From Dipteronia dyeriana (lineage: Eukaryota > Streptophyta > Magnoliopsida > Sapindales > Sapindaceae): a DNA stretch of 64,000 nucleotides. Shown in pieces: positions 35,445 through 47,790 of this stretch. The DNA lies in NCBI GenBank assembly GCA_032871835.1, contig CM065299.1, positions 98,772,652-98,836,651 of the forward strand, read 5' to 3'. Each line of letters opens with the position of its first letter. The first letter of the stretch is position 1. The position numbers were made by a program, and so were the translations under genes. Under the pieces are notes generated by a model. The model was given only the letters and a program-made list of their open reading frames with translations, ran no database searches and was not told the origin of the DNA.

Positions 35445-35950
35445 CCAACAGTCTTGCGGTGTTTGAATTCTGAAATTTCCAAATGCTTAGGTTCAGCTGT
35501 ACTCGGTTTAAGAAGGTGTGTAACTGGAATGGTCTTTGGTCTGATTGAGGTTGTTGCTGACGCTAATTTAGACAATGCGTCAGCCTTTTCATTTTCTTCT
35601 CTGGGTATCTGAGCGATCTTGTATTCTTTAAATTTTTGGAGGAGCTGTTTCGCAATGTCACGGTAGGCAATCATACCTTCATCTTTGGCCTGGTACTCGT
35701 CCATAACCTGGTTGACAACTACCTGTGAATCGCTGAATATCTCAACTCCATCTGCCCTAAGAGCTATGCAGACTCTGAGTCCAGCTAACAATGCCTCGTA
35801 CTCGGCTTGATTATTGGTTGCTTTGAAATCAAATCTCATGGCACATTCAACATCATCTCCTTCTAGGGTGTGAACTACGATCCCTGCCCCGCTGCCATGA
35901 GTGTTTGAAGAACCATCAACATATAGTTTCCATGGGAAACTTTTATCCAA
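35432..35950 (-). pseudogene. Second RNase H domain of the Tat element
   Basis: A 172-codon open segment with WKLYVDGSSNTHGSGAGIVV (first catalytic Asp), FKATNNQAEYEALLAGLRV (catalytic Glu), VEIFSDSQVVVNQV (catalytic Asp) and EENEKADALSKLAS (last Asp). This extra RNase H, separate from the one fused to RT, is diagnostic for the Tat lineage. The segment itself looks intact; it is listed as a pseudogene because the polyprotein around it is broken (frame changes at about 35440 and 35950-36100). Confidence 0.85.
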
Positions 35951-36100
35951 CAGTCTTTTTGCTTACAAGTTTGGTTCTGTGAACTCGGCTATGAAGTCTG
36001 CCACCGCTTGTCCTTTAAGGGAGGTTCTGGGGACATAATGAATATCGAATTCACTTAGCTCGATTGCCCATTTGGTAAGTCTTTATGATATCTCTGGCTT

Positions 36101-37306
36101 TTATAAGATTTGTCTTAATGGGCAATTGGTGAGAACCTGGATTGTATGGGCCTGAAAGTATGGTCTCAGATTTTTTACAGCTGAGACCAATGCTAAAGCC
36201 ATCTTTTTTGCCTGCGAGTACCTGGTCTCAGCGGGCAAGTGTGGCTTGCTGGTATAATACACTGGTTTCTGCACTCTCTCTTCTGTTCTGACTAAGACTG
36301 AACTTGCTGCAAGCTCGGTTATTGACAGATACAGCTGATGTATTTCCCTTTTTTGCTGTTTTGAGAGAACGGGAGCTTGTCCCAAGTACTCTTTTATTTT
36401 TAAGAATGCCTGCTCGCACTCTTTATTCCACTCTAGTCCTTTCCCTTTTTTGATTATCTTGAAGAAAGGTGTGCACCTGTCTGTAGCCCTTGAGATGAAT
36501 CTTCCTAAGGAGGCTAAACACCCTGTTAAGCGTTGTACCTCTTTTAATGTTTTAGGTGAGGTCATTTCTTGCAAAGCCTGGATCTTCTCGGGATTAACTT
36601 CGATTCCTCTTTGATGGACTTGAAAACCCAAGAATCTCCCCGAATAGACTCCGAATAAATATTTGTTCGGGTTTAATTTCATCTGGTATCTTCTCAGAAC
36701 ATCAAATGTCTCTCGAAGGTCCCGGGCATGCTCATCTACCGAGACACTTTTAGTCAACATGTCATCAATGTAAACTTCCATGTTCCTTCTTATTTGTCGA
36801 GTGAAGATTTTGTTGACCAACCTTTGATACGTAGCACCTGCATTTTTTAAACCGAAGGGCATTACTGTGTAGCAATATAAACCATGATCCGTTGTGAAAG
36901 CCGTTTTTTCTTCATCAGCTTTGTTCATCCGGATCTGATTGTATCCCGAGTAAGCGTCCATAAAGCTGAGCAATTCGTGACCTGCTGTGGCTTTCACCAG
37001 CTGGTCTATCCTTGGAAGTGGGAAGCTATCCTTTGGACATGCCTTGTTTAGATCCGTGAAATCTACGCACATCCTCCATTGTCCATTTTTCTTCTGAACG
37101 AGGACTATGTTGGCGACCCACTGAGGGTAGCTGACTTCTCTGATTGATCTAGTTGCCAGTAGCTTTTCCACCTCTTGTTTGATTGCTTGACTTCTTTCAG
37201 GATTGAACGATCTTCTCTTTTGTATTACCGGTTTTGCATTTGGGCTAACTGCGAGGTGGTGGGATATTACTCGGGCATATATTCGATCATATCTTCGTGA
37301 CTCCAA
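36101..37306 (-). pseudogene. Tat reverse transcriptase and first RNase H
   Basis: A 401-codon open segment. Reverse transcriptase motifs appear in order: VIQKRRSFNPERSQAI, VLVQKKNGQWRMCVDFTDLN, CPKDSFPLPRIDQLV, SFMDAYSGYNQIRM (catalytic Asp), FGLKNAGATYQRLVN, and the YIDDM box. The thumb (LGFQVHQRGIEVNP) and connection follow, then RNase H with PVYYTSKPHLPAETRY. The domain is uninterrupted, but upstream (about 37300) and downstream (about 36100) frame changes separate it from protease and the second RNase H. Confidence 0.9.
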
Positions 37307-38010
37307 GCAAATACATCTTTGTACTCTCTAAGCAGATTGGTTAAGTCTTGCTTGACTTTTCCATCCAAGTTGGCCCTGATCTTGATTTTCTTGTCCGGTT
37401 TGTCTTCTTCAAGTACTACTTCAACCAATTCTGTTTTGTATTCATTCGATCCCTCCCTTGGATCTAGTTCGAATGACAAGGATTCTTCACACTGATTTGG
37501 CTGCATTATGGTGCACACTTGTTCAGCATCATGCTTGTCTCTGTATACTGACAGATTTGCTCTTCGGGCCATCTCTTGGGATCCCTTGACTATCCCAACC
37601 CCTTGTTCTGTTGGGAACTTGATCATTAATGCATAAATGGTCGTCACGGCCCTTGTTTTATTCTGGAATGGCCGGCTCAATAATGCATTATACGGCCAAT
37701 TATCCAAGTCAACTACCACGAAGTCGAGCAGGACAGTCCTCTGGAATGGTGCTGTTCGATCTTCACGGGTAAGTTTACAGTCCCGAGTGACCTGACCTCT
37801 ATCCTCTCAAACCCTTTTAATGGAGTATGAAAGGCTGTAAATCTTTTCGGTCTAGTCTTAGCTGGTCGTATACAGCCACGCTTAGGATGTCTGCTGAACT
37901 CCCATTATCTATTAAAATTCTCCGGACTTCCCTATGGCCAATCCGGACACTTATAACCAAAGCGTCATTAGGTCGAACATCGACGCCATGGAAATCTGCC
38001 TCTGTAAAGA
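37267..38010 (-). pseudogene. Tat aspartic protease and linker to RT
   Basis: The minus strand reads VISVRIGHREVRRILIDNGS, followed by SADIL, around 37990-37880. The D-N-G-S-S-A-D core is the protease active-site motif common in Tat elements. The part from 37719 to 37267 continues with VVDLDNWPYNALLSRP and KFPTEQGVGIVKGSQEMARR, the C-terminal protease region, and a linker to RT. A stop after the LQPF region (about 37815) and a frame change at 37720 break the reading. Confidence 0.75.
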
Positions 38011-38110
38011 CTATTGGGACCCATCCTTCCTTTACCCTTTTCAGGTCAGGCTAAACCGAGTTAACGTCGAAGTTATTCCTTGCTTCTATTGCTTCTCTGA
38101 TTTCCTGAGT

Positions 38111-39890
38111 TCATTCTCGGTTGCTTCTCTCAGTAGAGGGTCCTCCGAAAATTGTATGTATTATTTGATTGGCTTCGGGGCTGGTTCTTTGATATTTACC
38201 AGGGTTGTGATCAGCCTTGACTTCTTCCTTAGTTTCTAATCTATCTTTTTTCAAGATTACATCCCGTAGGTGCCCTTCCGGAATAAGAGTCTCTATGTAA
38301 TCTCTGAGCTGAAAACACTTTGAAGTCTCATGCCCTGTTTCTTTGTGAAGCCTGCAATACTTGGTTGCATCTCTCCGGGTGAACTGTGATTGTCGCCGCG
38401 GCTCTTGCACCATATTCTTCTCTTCCAAGATGGCTAAAATTTCTTCTTATTTTTTCCGAAGAGGGGTGTAATTGGTATATCTGCCTCGGTATTTCTCTGT
38501 GGATCGTTCGGCGTTGAGCCCATTACCCCCATCCTTGTTTTTCTCCTTACCATTCCCTTTCCGTTTTTCCTTTTGATTCTGCATCTTGGATTCGGTATTC
38601 TTCTGTTCGGGCTTTCTTCCATGCATATAGCTTCCTCCTGTAGCTAACTCTTCTTCCTCGGCCAGAGCGTATCCTCCAGCCATATCCATCATGTCGGCAT
38701 ATCTAGTCAGCAGTGCTCTTCTCAAATCAAAGGATAGTCGTCCATTCTGCAAGTTATTGGTGAAGGCAGCAATAATTGCTTCATCATTAGCACTGCCAAT
38801 TTCTGATACTGCTTGGCCGAACCAGGCCCAAGTACTTTTTTAATGACTCGTCCTTCCCTTGTTTTATTTGAGAGAGCACTGACTTCTTCCTGTGAACATT
38901 GCTCAGGAATTGCCTTGAGAAGCTCCTGCTCAGCTCGCTGAAATTTCCGATGCTCGTCGTGGGTAGTCTTCTGAACCTCTTGACCCTGTGTCCCCCAGTG
39001 TTTACGGAAAGTTGAGACACAATAGGGGGTCACTGCGGGCATATTGAGCCATGGCACTTTTATAACGTCTAACATGCTCCTTTGGATCTGTATCTTTTTT
39101 GAATTGCTCCACATGCGGCATCCTGAATCTTTCTGGGAAAGAAGTCCGCAAAATCTCCCAGGTGAATGGACTGTTAGAGTCATCGTCAGATAGATCGTTA
39201 CAGCCATAAGGTCTGACCAGTGCCTCATCTGTCGCTTGTTATTCTCAACTTCTCGAGTTAGGCTCTGGGTCGTGACATCTCTGTCCCCCATCAGACTTCC
39301 CCGACGGTTAAACCGTTGGGTTATCATCATTATTTCCTCAAACTCTTCACTCTGATACCGGTCCTCTCGTGTGACTCCATGATGACATTTACGATGGTGT
39401 TGATCACTGTCTTTTGATGATGACCGACCTCTGCGCCGGTCGTATTTACAATGTATGGCATGTACTGTTTGATCCAGCCTCTGGTGATGTTCTCTTCAAG
39501 TATTTTCTGTCCAGCCTGGTTGATTGGGGAAGAGATCCTTCTGGTTTCAGGTATAGTTATTCCTGGCCCAACCACCATCAAACGGAGCCTTGCGGGTGGG
39601 GGATTGGGAGTATATGCTCCTGCAGCCAGTAGATCAATCTCTTCCCTTGTTGCGTTCCGTCACCAATTACTGCAAGGCCCCTTGGAAACGCAGCGTAAGA
39701 TCTCTGCTGGTTGGAGGAACTTGTTGGATCCCAACCAGATGCGCAGGCTGGTTTTTTGTGTTTGCTGCAGGATCCTGTGACGTATTGCCAACATGGAAAT
39801 CGCCTGGTGATTTTTGGCCATTCCCTGAACTACTTCTGCTTCCTGCCATTGCTTTAAACAAGTTCGGAGGTTCAACCCCCTCCTTCTAGC
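38111..39890 (-). pseudogene. Tat gag, heavily frameshifted
   Basis: Fragments in three frames. DPKEHVRRYKSAMAQYAR and a region equivalent to the retrotransposon gag domain (PF03732) lie at about 39090-38750. LLTRYADMMDMAGGYALAEE and a Lys/Glu-rich basic stretch follow at 38730-38450. Near 38360-38310 the knuckle reads CRLHKETGHETSKC, the CX2HX4HX4C form usual in this lineage, followed by FQLRDYIETLIPEGHL. The N-terminal third (39890-39330) has no clear motif. At least five frame changes or stops. Confidence 0.75.
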
Positions 39891-39896
39891 GCCAAT

Positions 39897-40784
39897 TGTT
39901 GACGTCGATTTCTGGATTATGTCAGAAAGGCCAACAAGGATTGGATTTCGGCTATTGACTCAAAGAAAGAGAGATTCAGAGAGAGATTCAGAGAGAGTAA
40001 CGAAGACAAGTTTTACGTGGTAAAACTCTGATGACCTGGAGAAAAGTCCACGGGTGGTTGAAGGATCAATCAAGCCAAAATCCAATATAAGAATATGATG
40101 TTTACAAGCTCTCGATCTCCTTTTTTCTCTCTGTATTTGCTATGACTGATGTATGCTATATTGCCTATATCTTTCGGAGCCAGATTATGGGTCTATTTAT
40201 ATGCTTATAGAACCATAATCTGCTTTGTACAAGTAATACAAGATCTTTGTATTCAATTGTGATACGGTTACTTGCTTGAGGTTGATTTGTCTTTTTTCCT
40301 GTTTCAGAGTCTCTTATGGAAATCGAGTGGGATTCTAGTAGTGTAGTTCAATTTGGACTTGTTTCCTTATAAGAATGTAGTCTTCGTAAAGAAATCAAGT
40401 TATTTCCTGATTGGGGACTCTTCTAACTTATTGTTCCATTTTATTTGGGATTCCTTCCTGATGGATATCTTCGCGTATTTAATGACTTAATCCGTGTGAA
40501 AAAAGCACTAAGCTCTTACTCGAGTCGTATTTATTCCCGAGTAAGAGTAATACCTAATAGTCCCGAATAACGTCGTTTGAGCCCGAGTGGAAGCGTTGTT
40601 TAACCAGTCCCGAGTGTTGTTAACTGATCCCGAGGAGGTTTCATTCTATATATGCTTACTCGGGCTTTTCTTCTCTTTAATGATGCCTCGTATGATATTT
40701 TCAGAGTGCCCATTTGGGCGTCCACCTGGCTATTTTCTCCTTTCTGTCAATGACGTGTATGCTTGGTAAAATTCACATACGACA
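39897..40784 (-). repeat. 5' LTR of the Tat element
   Basis: 888 bases, mate of 29042-29917. The promoter for the sense (minus) transcript should lie here, but no TATA box could be assigned. Both LTRs are closely alike, so the insertion is younger than the scattered LINEs nearby. Confidence 0.9.
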
Positions 40785-40789
40785 ATACT

Positions 40790-41027
40790 CAAGAGATTTA
40801 TTTGCAATTTTTTAAGAATGATTTGTTTATTTATCTTTTAGGTATTTAAAAAATGTAATTTTATCCCGAATTCTTAGAATTAGCAAAGTGATAATAAGTC
40901 GGTGCGGAATAAGCGACCTGATAATAAATCGGCACTGAATTGAAATTTATTTTGTGAAGTCTATTTCTAATTATTTTTATAAATACATATAAATTAAATT
41001 GTTAAAAGTATTAGACAAGTTTTCTAA
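40790..41027. other. AT-rich spacer between Tat element and MITE
   Basis: Short AT-rich interval, no gene or repeat recognised. Its right end carries the target duplication of the following MITE. Confidence 0.4.
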
Positions 41028-41036
41028 TAAAAAATA

Positions 41037-41420
41037 GGGATAATTACCCCGGTGGCCATCAACTCTTGTCACCTCTATCAAAATGGCCACTAGATGAGGA
41101 ATCAGTTTCAAAATAGTCATTTTTGGTAAACAATGTTACACTAATGGTCATTTTTTGTAAACAATATTGCACTAATGGTCATTCCATCTAATTCCATCTA
41201 TTGTCATCTGATTACATCCAATAAGTTGTATTTTGGTAAATAAGGGGATGTCATTAATTATTTTAGATATTTTTTCGATATCAAATTTTTTTTTTAAACA
41301 AATAATTATATTTAGTGTATGTATATACTTATAACATATATATCATATATATATATATATAGAAATTAAGGTTATAAAATCTAAAATTTCTTAAAAATAT
41401 ATTTGTGATAAGTTGAAAAG

Positions 41421-41478
<58 letters not shown>

Positions 41479-42065
41479 GTTTATATATACATGTTTATAT
41501 ATGCTATACGTATATACACACATTAAATATAATTATTTGTTTCAAAAATCAAAAGAAAAAAATGATTTCTAAAAAATATCTAAAATTAATTAATGGCATC
41601 CCCTTATTTACTAAAATGTCACTTATTTGATGGGATTAAATGGAATTAGATAGAATAGTCATTAGTGTAACATTGTTTATATAAAATGGCAATTTTGAAA
41701 CTAATTCTCTATTCGGTGGTCATTCTGATAAGAGTTGAAGGTCACCGGTGTAAGGGCTCGTTTGGTTGAGATTTCTACTGACTCAAAAGGTCTACGAACA
41801 TCTATTTGGATTTTTTAGAATTGTTTGGTTGGGCTTTTAAGAATGTCAATTTTTAATTGAGTAGAGGCTAGTAGAGTTTAAACCTCTACTAGGTAAAAGC
41901 TTATGGGGAGATATTTCTCCAAATAGACATTTTTTTTTTAAAAAAAAAACTACCGACCAAACAATTATATATATATAAACTCTATTTCTAATAGATCTAC
42001 TACAAGTAGATGTTTTACCAATAAAGGTTTTTCAAAAGCCCAACCAAACATGCTTTAATTATCCC
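41037..42065. mobile_element. MULE-type MITE with long inverted repeats (9-bp target duplication)
   Basis: Termini GGGATAATTACCCCGGTGG and the inverse of CACCGGTGTAATTATCCC (the latter split by a nested MITE). The inverted repeats extend about 240 bases inward on each side, with shared blocks such as 'aacaatgttacactaatg' and 'taaataaggggatg.cattaatta'. Flanked by TAAAAAATA at 41028-41036 and 42066-42074. A (TA)n tract fills the centre (about 41425-41475). No coding sequence. Confidence 0.85.
41754..42055. mobile_element. Tourist-like MITE nested in the MULE MITE (302 bp)
   Basis: Ends GGGCTCGTTTGGTTGAG and, inverted, AAGCATGTTTGGTTGGGC, flanked by TAA on both sides (41751-41753 and 42056-42058). 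Removing it restores the right terminal repeat of the host MITE, so the order of insertion is certain. Confidence 0.8.
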
Positions 42066-42479
42066 TAAAAAATACATTATGTTTCTTTTAATAATTTAAT
42101 GATGTAAAAGTAACTGATTCTAACTTATACAGGAAAACACAATTTGGCGATAAAAAAACAACAAAACAAAGAAACATAGCAAACATCAAAGTTATAATAG
42201 AAGTTGTAATAGTTAAAAAAAAATGCCATCCAATTCCTCCGATATACAGTTATTGTTGACTTCTTGTCATAATTCCATATGCATGGCTCCAATTGAATAT
42301 TATTTTAATTTAAAAAATTAATTATTTCAAATGTTAATATATTAAAAATATTAGAGGAAATACCTCTTTATAGTAAAAAATTAAGGTGTTAGATTGTTTT
42401 TACACAACATTAATAAATTTATTGTTTTTACCCAATATTTAGTTGTGAATACTGAAATACCCCTCATTTATTCAATAAT

Positions 42480-42944
42480 TGTTTAATTACTTATTTATAC
42501 ATATTTTCTTTTATCTTCTCTCTCTTCTACATCTCACGCCCTACTGCTCTCTCTTCTTCTACATCTCACGCCCACTGCTCTCTTTTCTACTGTCTCTTCT
42601 TTCTTCTACTGCTCTCTCTTTTACTGTCCCTTTTTTTTGTCTGAAATTTTGTCTCTCTCTCTTCAATTTCCGCAGCTGCTCTCTCACACTATAGTAATTT
42701 TTTTCTGAAATTTTGTTTCCTCTCTCTTCAGTTTCCGCCATTGTTGTTGAAACTGTTGTCATTGTCTGCAAAGGCATTGGGTTTTGTATAGATTTTGTTC
42801 ATATAGATTTGATTCGAAATTTAGGGATTGAGTTTTGTATTTCACGGATTTTGGGTGAGGTTGTTATGATGAATCCAGATTCTGAAGACCCTTCTTCTAG
42901 ATGTATATATTAGAAACCTTATTTGTTTGTTTCATATGCAGATT
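42480..42944 (+). other. Leader region of the MULE-2 transposase
   Basis: Pyrimidine-rich sequence with repeated 'ctctcttctac' followed by a short open frame ending at 42912 (MNPDSEDPSSRCIY). It probably is the 5' UTR or first exon of the transposase transcript; the array that follows would then lie in an intron. No recognised domain. Confidence 0.35.
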
Positions 42945-43930
42945 ATAATGAATAAAAGTTAAAGGAGATAGTTAACTTTGGTGTGTTTTATTGTTAAACC
43001 GTGGTGTGTTTAATTGAAATCGTTTGGTGTGCTTAATTTATTATTCCTGGTGTGTTTAATTGGTTTTCCCTTGTGTGTTTAATTTGTTTTTCATGGTTTG
43101 TTGAATGTGGTGTTCCATTGTATTTGTAATGTTGTTTGTATAGTGTGTTTAATTGTTATGCCCTGGTGTGTTTAATTTATTATCCCTAGTGTGTTTAATT
43201 GGTTATCCCTCGTGTGTTTAATTTGTTTGTCATGGTTTGTTGAATGTGGTGTTCCATTGTATTTGTAATATTGTTTGTAGAGTGTGTTTAATTGTTATGC
43301 CCTGGTGTGTTTAATTTATTATCCCTGGTGTGTTTAATTGGTTATCCCTCGTGTGTTTGATTTGTTTGTCATGGTTTATTGAATGTGGTGTTTCATTGTA
43401 TTTGTAATGTTTTTTGTATAGTGTGTTTAATTGTTACGCCATGGTGTGTTTAATTTATTATCTCTGATGTGTTTAATTTATTACCGTAGTGTGTTTAATT
43501 GGTTTTCCTTCATGTGTTTAATTTGTTTTTCATAGTTTGTTGAATGTGGTGTTCCATTGGATTTGCAATGTTGTTTGTATAGTGTGCTTAATTGGTTTGG
43601 CATGGTGTGTTTAATGTGTTATGCCCTGGTGTGTTTAATTTATCGTTTATGGTGCATTTAATTGGTTTTCCCTCGTGTGTTTAATTTGTTTGTCATGGTT
43701 TGTTGAATGTGGTGTTCCAACGTATTTGTAATGTTGTTTGTATAGTGTGTTTAATTGGTTTGGTATGGTGTTTTTAATTTAGTGTGTCATGGTGTGTTTA
43801 ATTGGTTTGTCGTGGTTTGCTTAATGTGGTATGGTCTGGTGTATTTCAATCGGTATGGCCTGGTGTGTTTAAACTGGTTTACCCTTGTGTGTTTAACCTT
43901 GCTTAATGTGGTATGCTGTGTATAATAGGT
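42945..43930. repeat. Left TGTGTTTAATT array of MULE-2
   Basis: About 25 imperfect copies of 'tggtgtgtttaattggtt' and variants, often grouped into a higher-order unit of about 120-130 bases containing 'gttgaatgtggtgttccattgtatttgtaatgttg' pieces. It lies just inside the left terminal repeat and upstream of the transposase start. Orientation is TGTGTTTAATT on the plus strand, opposite to the two other arrays. Confidence 0.9.
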
Positions 43931-44006
43931 TGCACCTTGTATAATTTGTGACTTGTTTAATAAATTATATTCTAAATATGAGATTTTGATTTGTTGGAAT
44001 GCAGGA

Positions 44007-46774
44007 ATGGACCCAACGAAATTGGTAATCACTTATGGTGGCAAATGGGTGGGAAACTTTTACGAGGGTGGTGAAACAGAGTTTGTGAAAGTTTATAGGA
44101 ATTTGACGTACAGTGAGTTGTCCAGGGTTGTACAAAGTGTTGTGAATGTTGACTTAACAAGGTTTAGTATTGAGTTAAGAACTTTGGTTGATACCGAGGT
44201 TAGGCTTAGTCCAGTCCGGCAAAAAATTAAAGATGATAGCGAAGTGGAAATGTTGTTGTGTGATGGTGGACATGTTCTGGAGGTGTATGTTAGTGTTGTT
44301 GAGAAAGTTAGTGTACAAACCGGTCATTAGGGTGCTCCTACCGTTCAGCCCGTTTATCAAAGTTTTGTACAACAATTGACGGCACAGTTTCAATCCGGTA
44401 GTGGAAGCAACACAGTCTTCGGTTATATACCAACAACTGATAATGTTTTTGAAACCTCGATTGGAAACCCCCCTGTTATTTTTAAGGACCCAACAATTAA
44501 CGAGGATGAGAGTTCGATTCCAAAGTACAATTCCCATAGTGAGTCTAGATTAGAGGATTTTGATGAATATTACATTGTTGATGGTGGAAGTCATGAGGGT
44601 GTGAATGATGAGGCAACACATCATCATGGAATGAGTTCAGATTCAACAGATAGTGGTCGCAGAGGGTCTGTTCCACCGGTTTTTACTGGTCTAAGTCGAG
44701 ATACATTTGAAGATGGTGGCATTAATGTTGGTGGCATTAATGTTGGTGATAGATCCGAAATTCCAGTCTCCAAACCTTGGATTATTCCCGGAGCTTCAAA
44801 CTACTGTTTCGAATTAGTTAGAACAGAGGAAATCTAGTTCCTGTAATCGCTTATCCAAAGGTGGGATGTTCGAAAGCAAAAAAGCTTTGAAGATAGCTTT
44901 ACAGGAGTACGCACTAAAGGATAATTTTGAAATCCGTGTTACAAGGTTATGCACTGGTAGATATGAAGTTGGTTGCAAGGATCCTGAGTGTAAATATTCA
45001 ATTCCGTGCGGTTAAGATAGAAGGTGAGAATTATTGGACAGTCCAAAAATTTGAGGAAGAACATAGTTGTAGAATTGATGACTTGCACAACCGTCATCGA
45101 CAAGCAAGTGCATGGCTTATTGGTGAAATACTGTCACCGAAACTTGCAGTTAGTGGTCGATCTTTGAAACCCAAAGAAATCATGACTGATATGCAAGTAG
45201 AACACGAACTTAGTTTGCTGTATACAAAGGCATTGAGGGTAAAAGGACTTGCTGAACAAAACATTTTTGGTTCTCCTGATCTTTCATACCGGTTGTTGCC
45301 TGCATATTGCCACGAATTGAAACGCATCAATCATGGTACTGTAACAGCAATAAAGACAGACATCGATAAAAAATTTGAATATTTGTTTATTGCTTTTAGT
45401 GCTTCACTTGTCGGGTTTCAGACGGTCATACGTCTTGCAATTTTCATTGATCCAACTCATTTGAAGGGTAGGCTTGGCGGTGTCATGTTTATTGCAGTGT
45501 GCCAAGATGTAAACAATCAAGTGTTCCCTCTTGCTTATGGTTGGGGTGATGTTGAATGCGAGGATTCATGGACTTGGTTTTTAAAGGAGTTGAAAAAGGC
45601 AATAGGATGTCTTACGAATTGTATCATCATTTTCGATCGCAGTCCTACAATCAAGGTAGCTATGGCTAAAGAGTACCCAGAAATACCACATGGCCTTTGC
45701 AGTTTTCATATGAACATGAACCTGAAGAATAGATTCAAAAACCATGTTGTGTGTAAATTATTCAATGAAGCTTCTAGGACACATAGACAAACAGAGTTCT
45801 TGGAAAAGATGTGAGAGTTAAACCGTGTAAACATGCGAGCTTATGAATATCTGATGAGAGTTGGCCCTCATAGATGGTCTCGTGTGTACTGTCTGGTTAG
45901 GCGTTATGGGGGGATGACTTCCAATATTGTGGAGTGCATGAAAAATTGTTTACGGTATGCCCGTCAATTGCCAATAACAACGTTGGTTGTGTACGTTAGA
46001 GATATGATGTAGAAATGGTTTCATGAACGTCGTGATGCCGTATCCAGAAATAAAACACAACTGTCCCGGTGGGCTACTGAGAAATTAACCAAAAAAAATG
46101 AAACATCACATAAGTACCTGATGCGCCCAATAGATCATGTTAATTTCACTATGAAGGACGGTGAGAAAGATGGCTTAGTAAACATTTCTAAGAAAAGTTG
46201 TACTTGTAAAGAATTTCAGAATGACCTATTGCCTTGTAGTCATGCATTAGCTACTATACGGTATATATTCTACTAATACTTATATGCATTCTTTGTTCGG
46301 ATTACATTTAATTAATTTCTAATGATTGTTGTGGTAGGCACTGTAAAAAAAATTGACGACTTTTGTTTGGATTTCTACAAAACAAGCACCTGGTTGGAAA
46401 GCTATTCTGGTCTCATTTTTCCGGTTGGACACCCAAACGAATGTAATACTCCAGAGGAAGTACGTACATAAGTTGTTCTCCCACCAGACTAGTGACCTCA
46501 AGCTGGTAGACCGAGAAAGAATAGGGTTCCGTCTGCAGGCGAGCATGGTCGGAGGAGTAGGTATTGTACCATATGTAAGAAATCTGGACACAACCGACAA
46601 AAATGTGCAAACCCACCGATCGATCAGCAATGCAATGTTCCCAACCCACAAACAAATCCACGACCGCGGTAACGTCGCAAGTGCAAGTCGTGTGGATAAG
46701 AGGGACATAACATAAGGACGTGCCTAACCTGGCCATACGATAACCCTACGGATCCAGACAATGATGTTGAATGA
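44007..46774 (+). pseudogene. MULE-2 transposase
   Basis: The start MDPTKLVITYGGKWVG follows a likely acceptor site 'aatgcag'. A first domain ends at a stop (44328), then an acidic linker runs to 44837. After a frame change the N-terminal zinc-binding region reads ESKKALKIALQEYALKDNF and CTGRYEVGCKDPECKYSIPC. The core (44927-45814) shows IDPTHLKGRLGGVMFIAV (first acidic residue), SWTWFLKELKKAIG, IIIFDRSPTIKVAM (second) and CSFHMNMNLKNRF (the CxxH motif). The SWIM finger is SCTCKEFQND followed by PCSHALATI near 46200-46258. After an intron, the tail has GRPRKNRVPSAGE and two knuckles, CTICKKSGHNRQKC and one ending EGHNIRTC. Stops at 45812 and 46009 and frame changes make it inactive. The protein would bind the ends and cut DNA. 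Confidence 0.9.
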
Positions 46775-47230
46775 GGTATGTCCCCATAATATTTTCATAT
46801 CAGTAAACAACTTTTGGGTTATTCTTACTAAACTTATTATATTAGTGTCATTGGAATAAACTGGTTCTTTGTTTACAGCCACGTTAAAGAGCGCAAATAA
46901 ATCAAATGGATGGTTGCTTCTATCAAATGGATGCTTGTGTACGTGTAATTGGATTGGAAATTACAATTACGTTTTACTATGCAAGACTTGTAATTTGGTG
47001 CTTGTATATTGCTACCAATTGGAAAATTGTTGTGTTGCTATCAACTTATTTTGTGTTCATGTAATTTTATTTTACGAAATGAATTGCATTAGTGAGCATA
47101 TATTTTTTAAAAAAGTACATGTAATGTGATGATTATTCAATTAAGTTAAAAACACAAATTTTACATAAATGAACATTCAAAAGTTGATCAAAACATATAC
47201 AGAAATAATTATACACATCAGTGCCCTAAA
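46775..47230. other. 3' flank of the MULE-2 transposase
   Basis: Non-coding AT-rich sequence after the transposase stop. Open frames here carry no known motif. Confidence 0.4.
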
Positions 47231-47790
47231 AATAAAACAGCCCAGTTGTCACGAATTAAACTTACCAGTTCCCTAAAACTTAAACACACCGGTTGTCACA
47301 AATTAAACATACCGGTGACCTAAAAATTAAACACACCGGTTGTCATAAATTAAACACACCGGTGACCTAAAATTTAAACACATCAGTGCTATTCAACAAT
47401 TAAACACACCAGTGCTATTCAACAATTAAACACACCAGTGCCCTAAAAATTAAACGCACCAGTTGTCACAAATTAAATACATTGGTGCTATTCAACAATT
47501 AAACACACTAGTTCTATTCAACAATTAAACACACCAGTTGTCACAAATTAAACACACTGGTGCTATTCAACAATTAAACACAACAGTGCCCTAAAAATTA
47601 AACACACCAATTGTCACAAATTAAACACACTGGTGCTATTCAACAATTAAACACACTAGTTCTATTCAACACACCAGTTCTGGTCAACAACTAAACACAC
47701 CAGTTCTGGTCATTAACTAAACACACCAGTTCTATTCAACAATTAAACACACAAGTGGTAAGAAATGAAAAACACTGATGGCACAAAATT
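47231..47790. repeat. Middle AATTAAACACACC array of MULE-2
   Basis: About 20 imperfect copies of 'aattaaacacaccggttgtcac' and 'aattaaacacaccagtgctattcaac'. It lies between the 3' ends of the two converging genes. Its motif is the inverse of the left array. Confidence 0.9.

Larger units (their letters stand above)
29042..40784 (-). mobile_element. Ty3/gypsy retrotransposon of the Tat lineage, 11.7 kb, complete ends
   Basis: Two LTRs (29042-29917 and 39897-40784) with TG...CA ends are flanked by ATACT at 29037-29041 and 40785-40789, a perfect 5-base target duplication. The sense strand is minus. The right LTR is 5' and is followed by 'tggcgctagaaggag', a plausible primer-binding site. A purine-rich 'ttaagggggtat' precedes the left, 3' LTR. 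Order is gag, protease, RT, RNase H, a second RNase H, integrase, then an antisense extra gene and tandem repeats before the 3' LTR. The second RNase H and the extra gene are marks of the Tat lineage. All sense ORFs are broken. Confidence 0.9.

Noticed and set aside
41329..41523. Open frame of 64 codons over the TA tract
   Set aside because: It encodes only Ile/Tyr repeats from a (TA)n microsatellite.
42479..42694. Open frame rich in Leu and Phe
   Set aside because: It is a translation of a CT-rich low-complexity leader; no domain.
42945..43930. Regularly spaced short repeats that could be taken for a CRISPR-like array
   Set aside because: Units are imperfect, spacers are themselves repeats, the same motif recurs in two more arrays tied to the ends of a plant MULE, and the context is eukaryotic.
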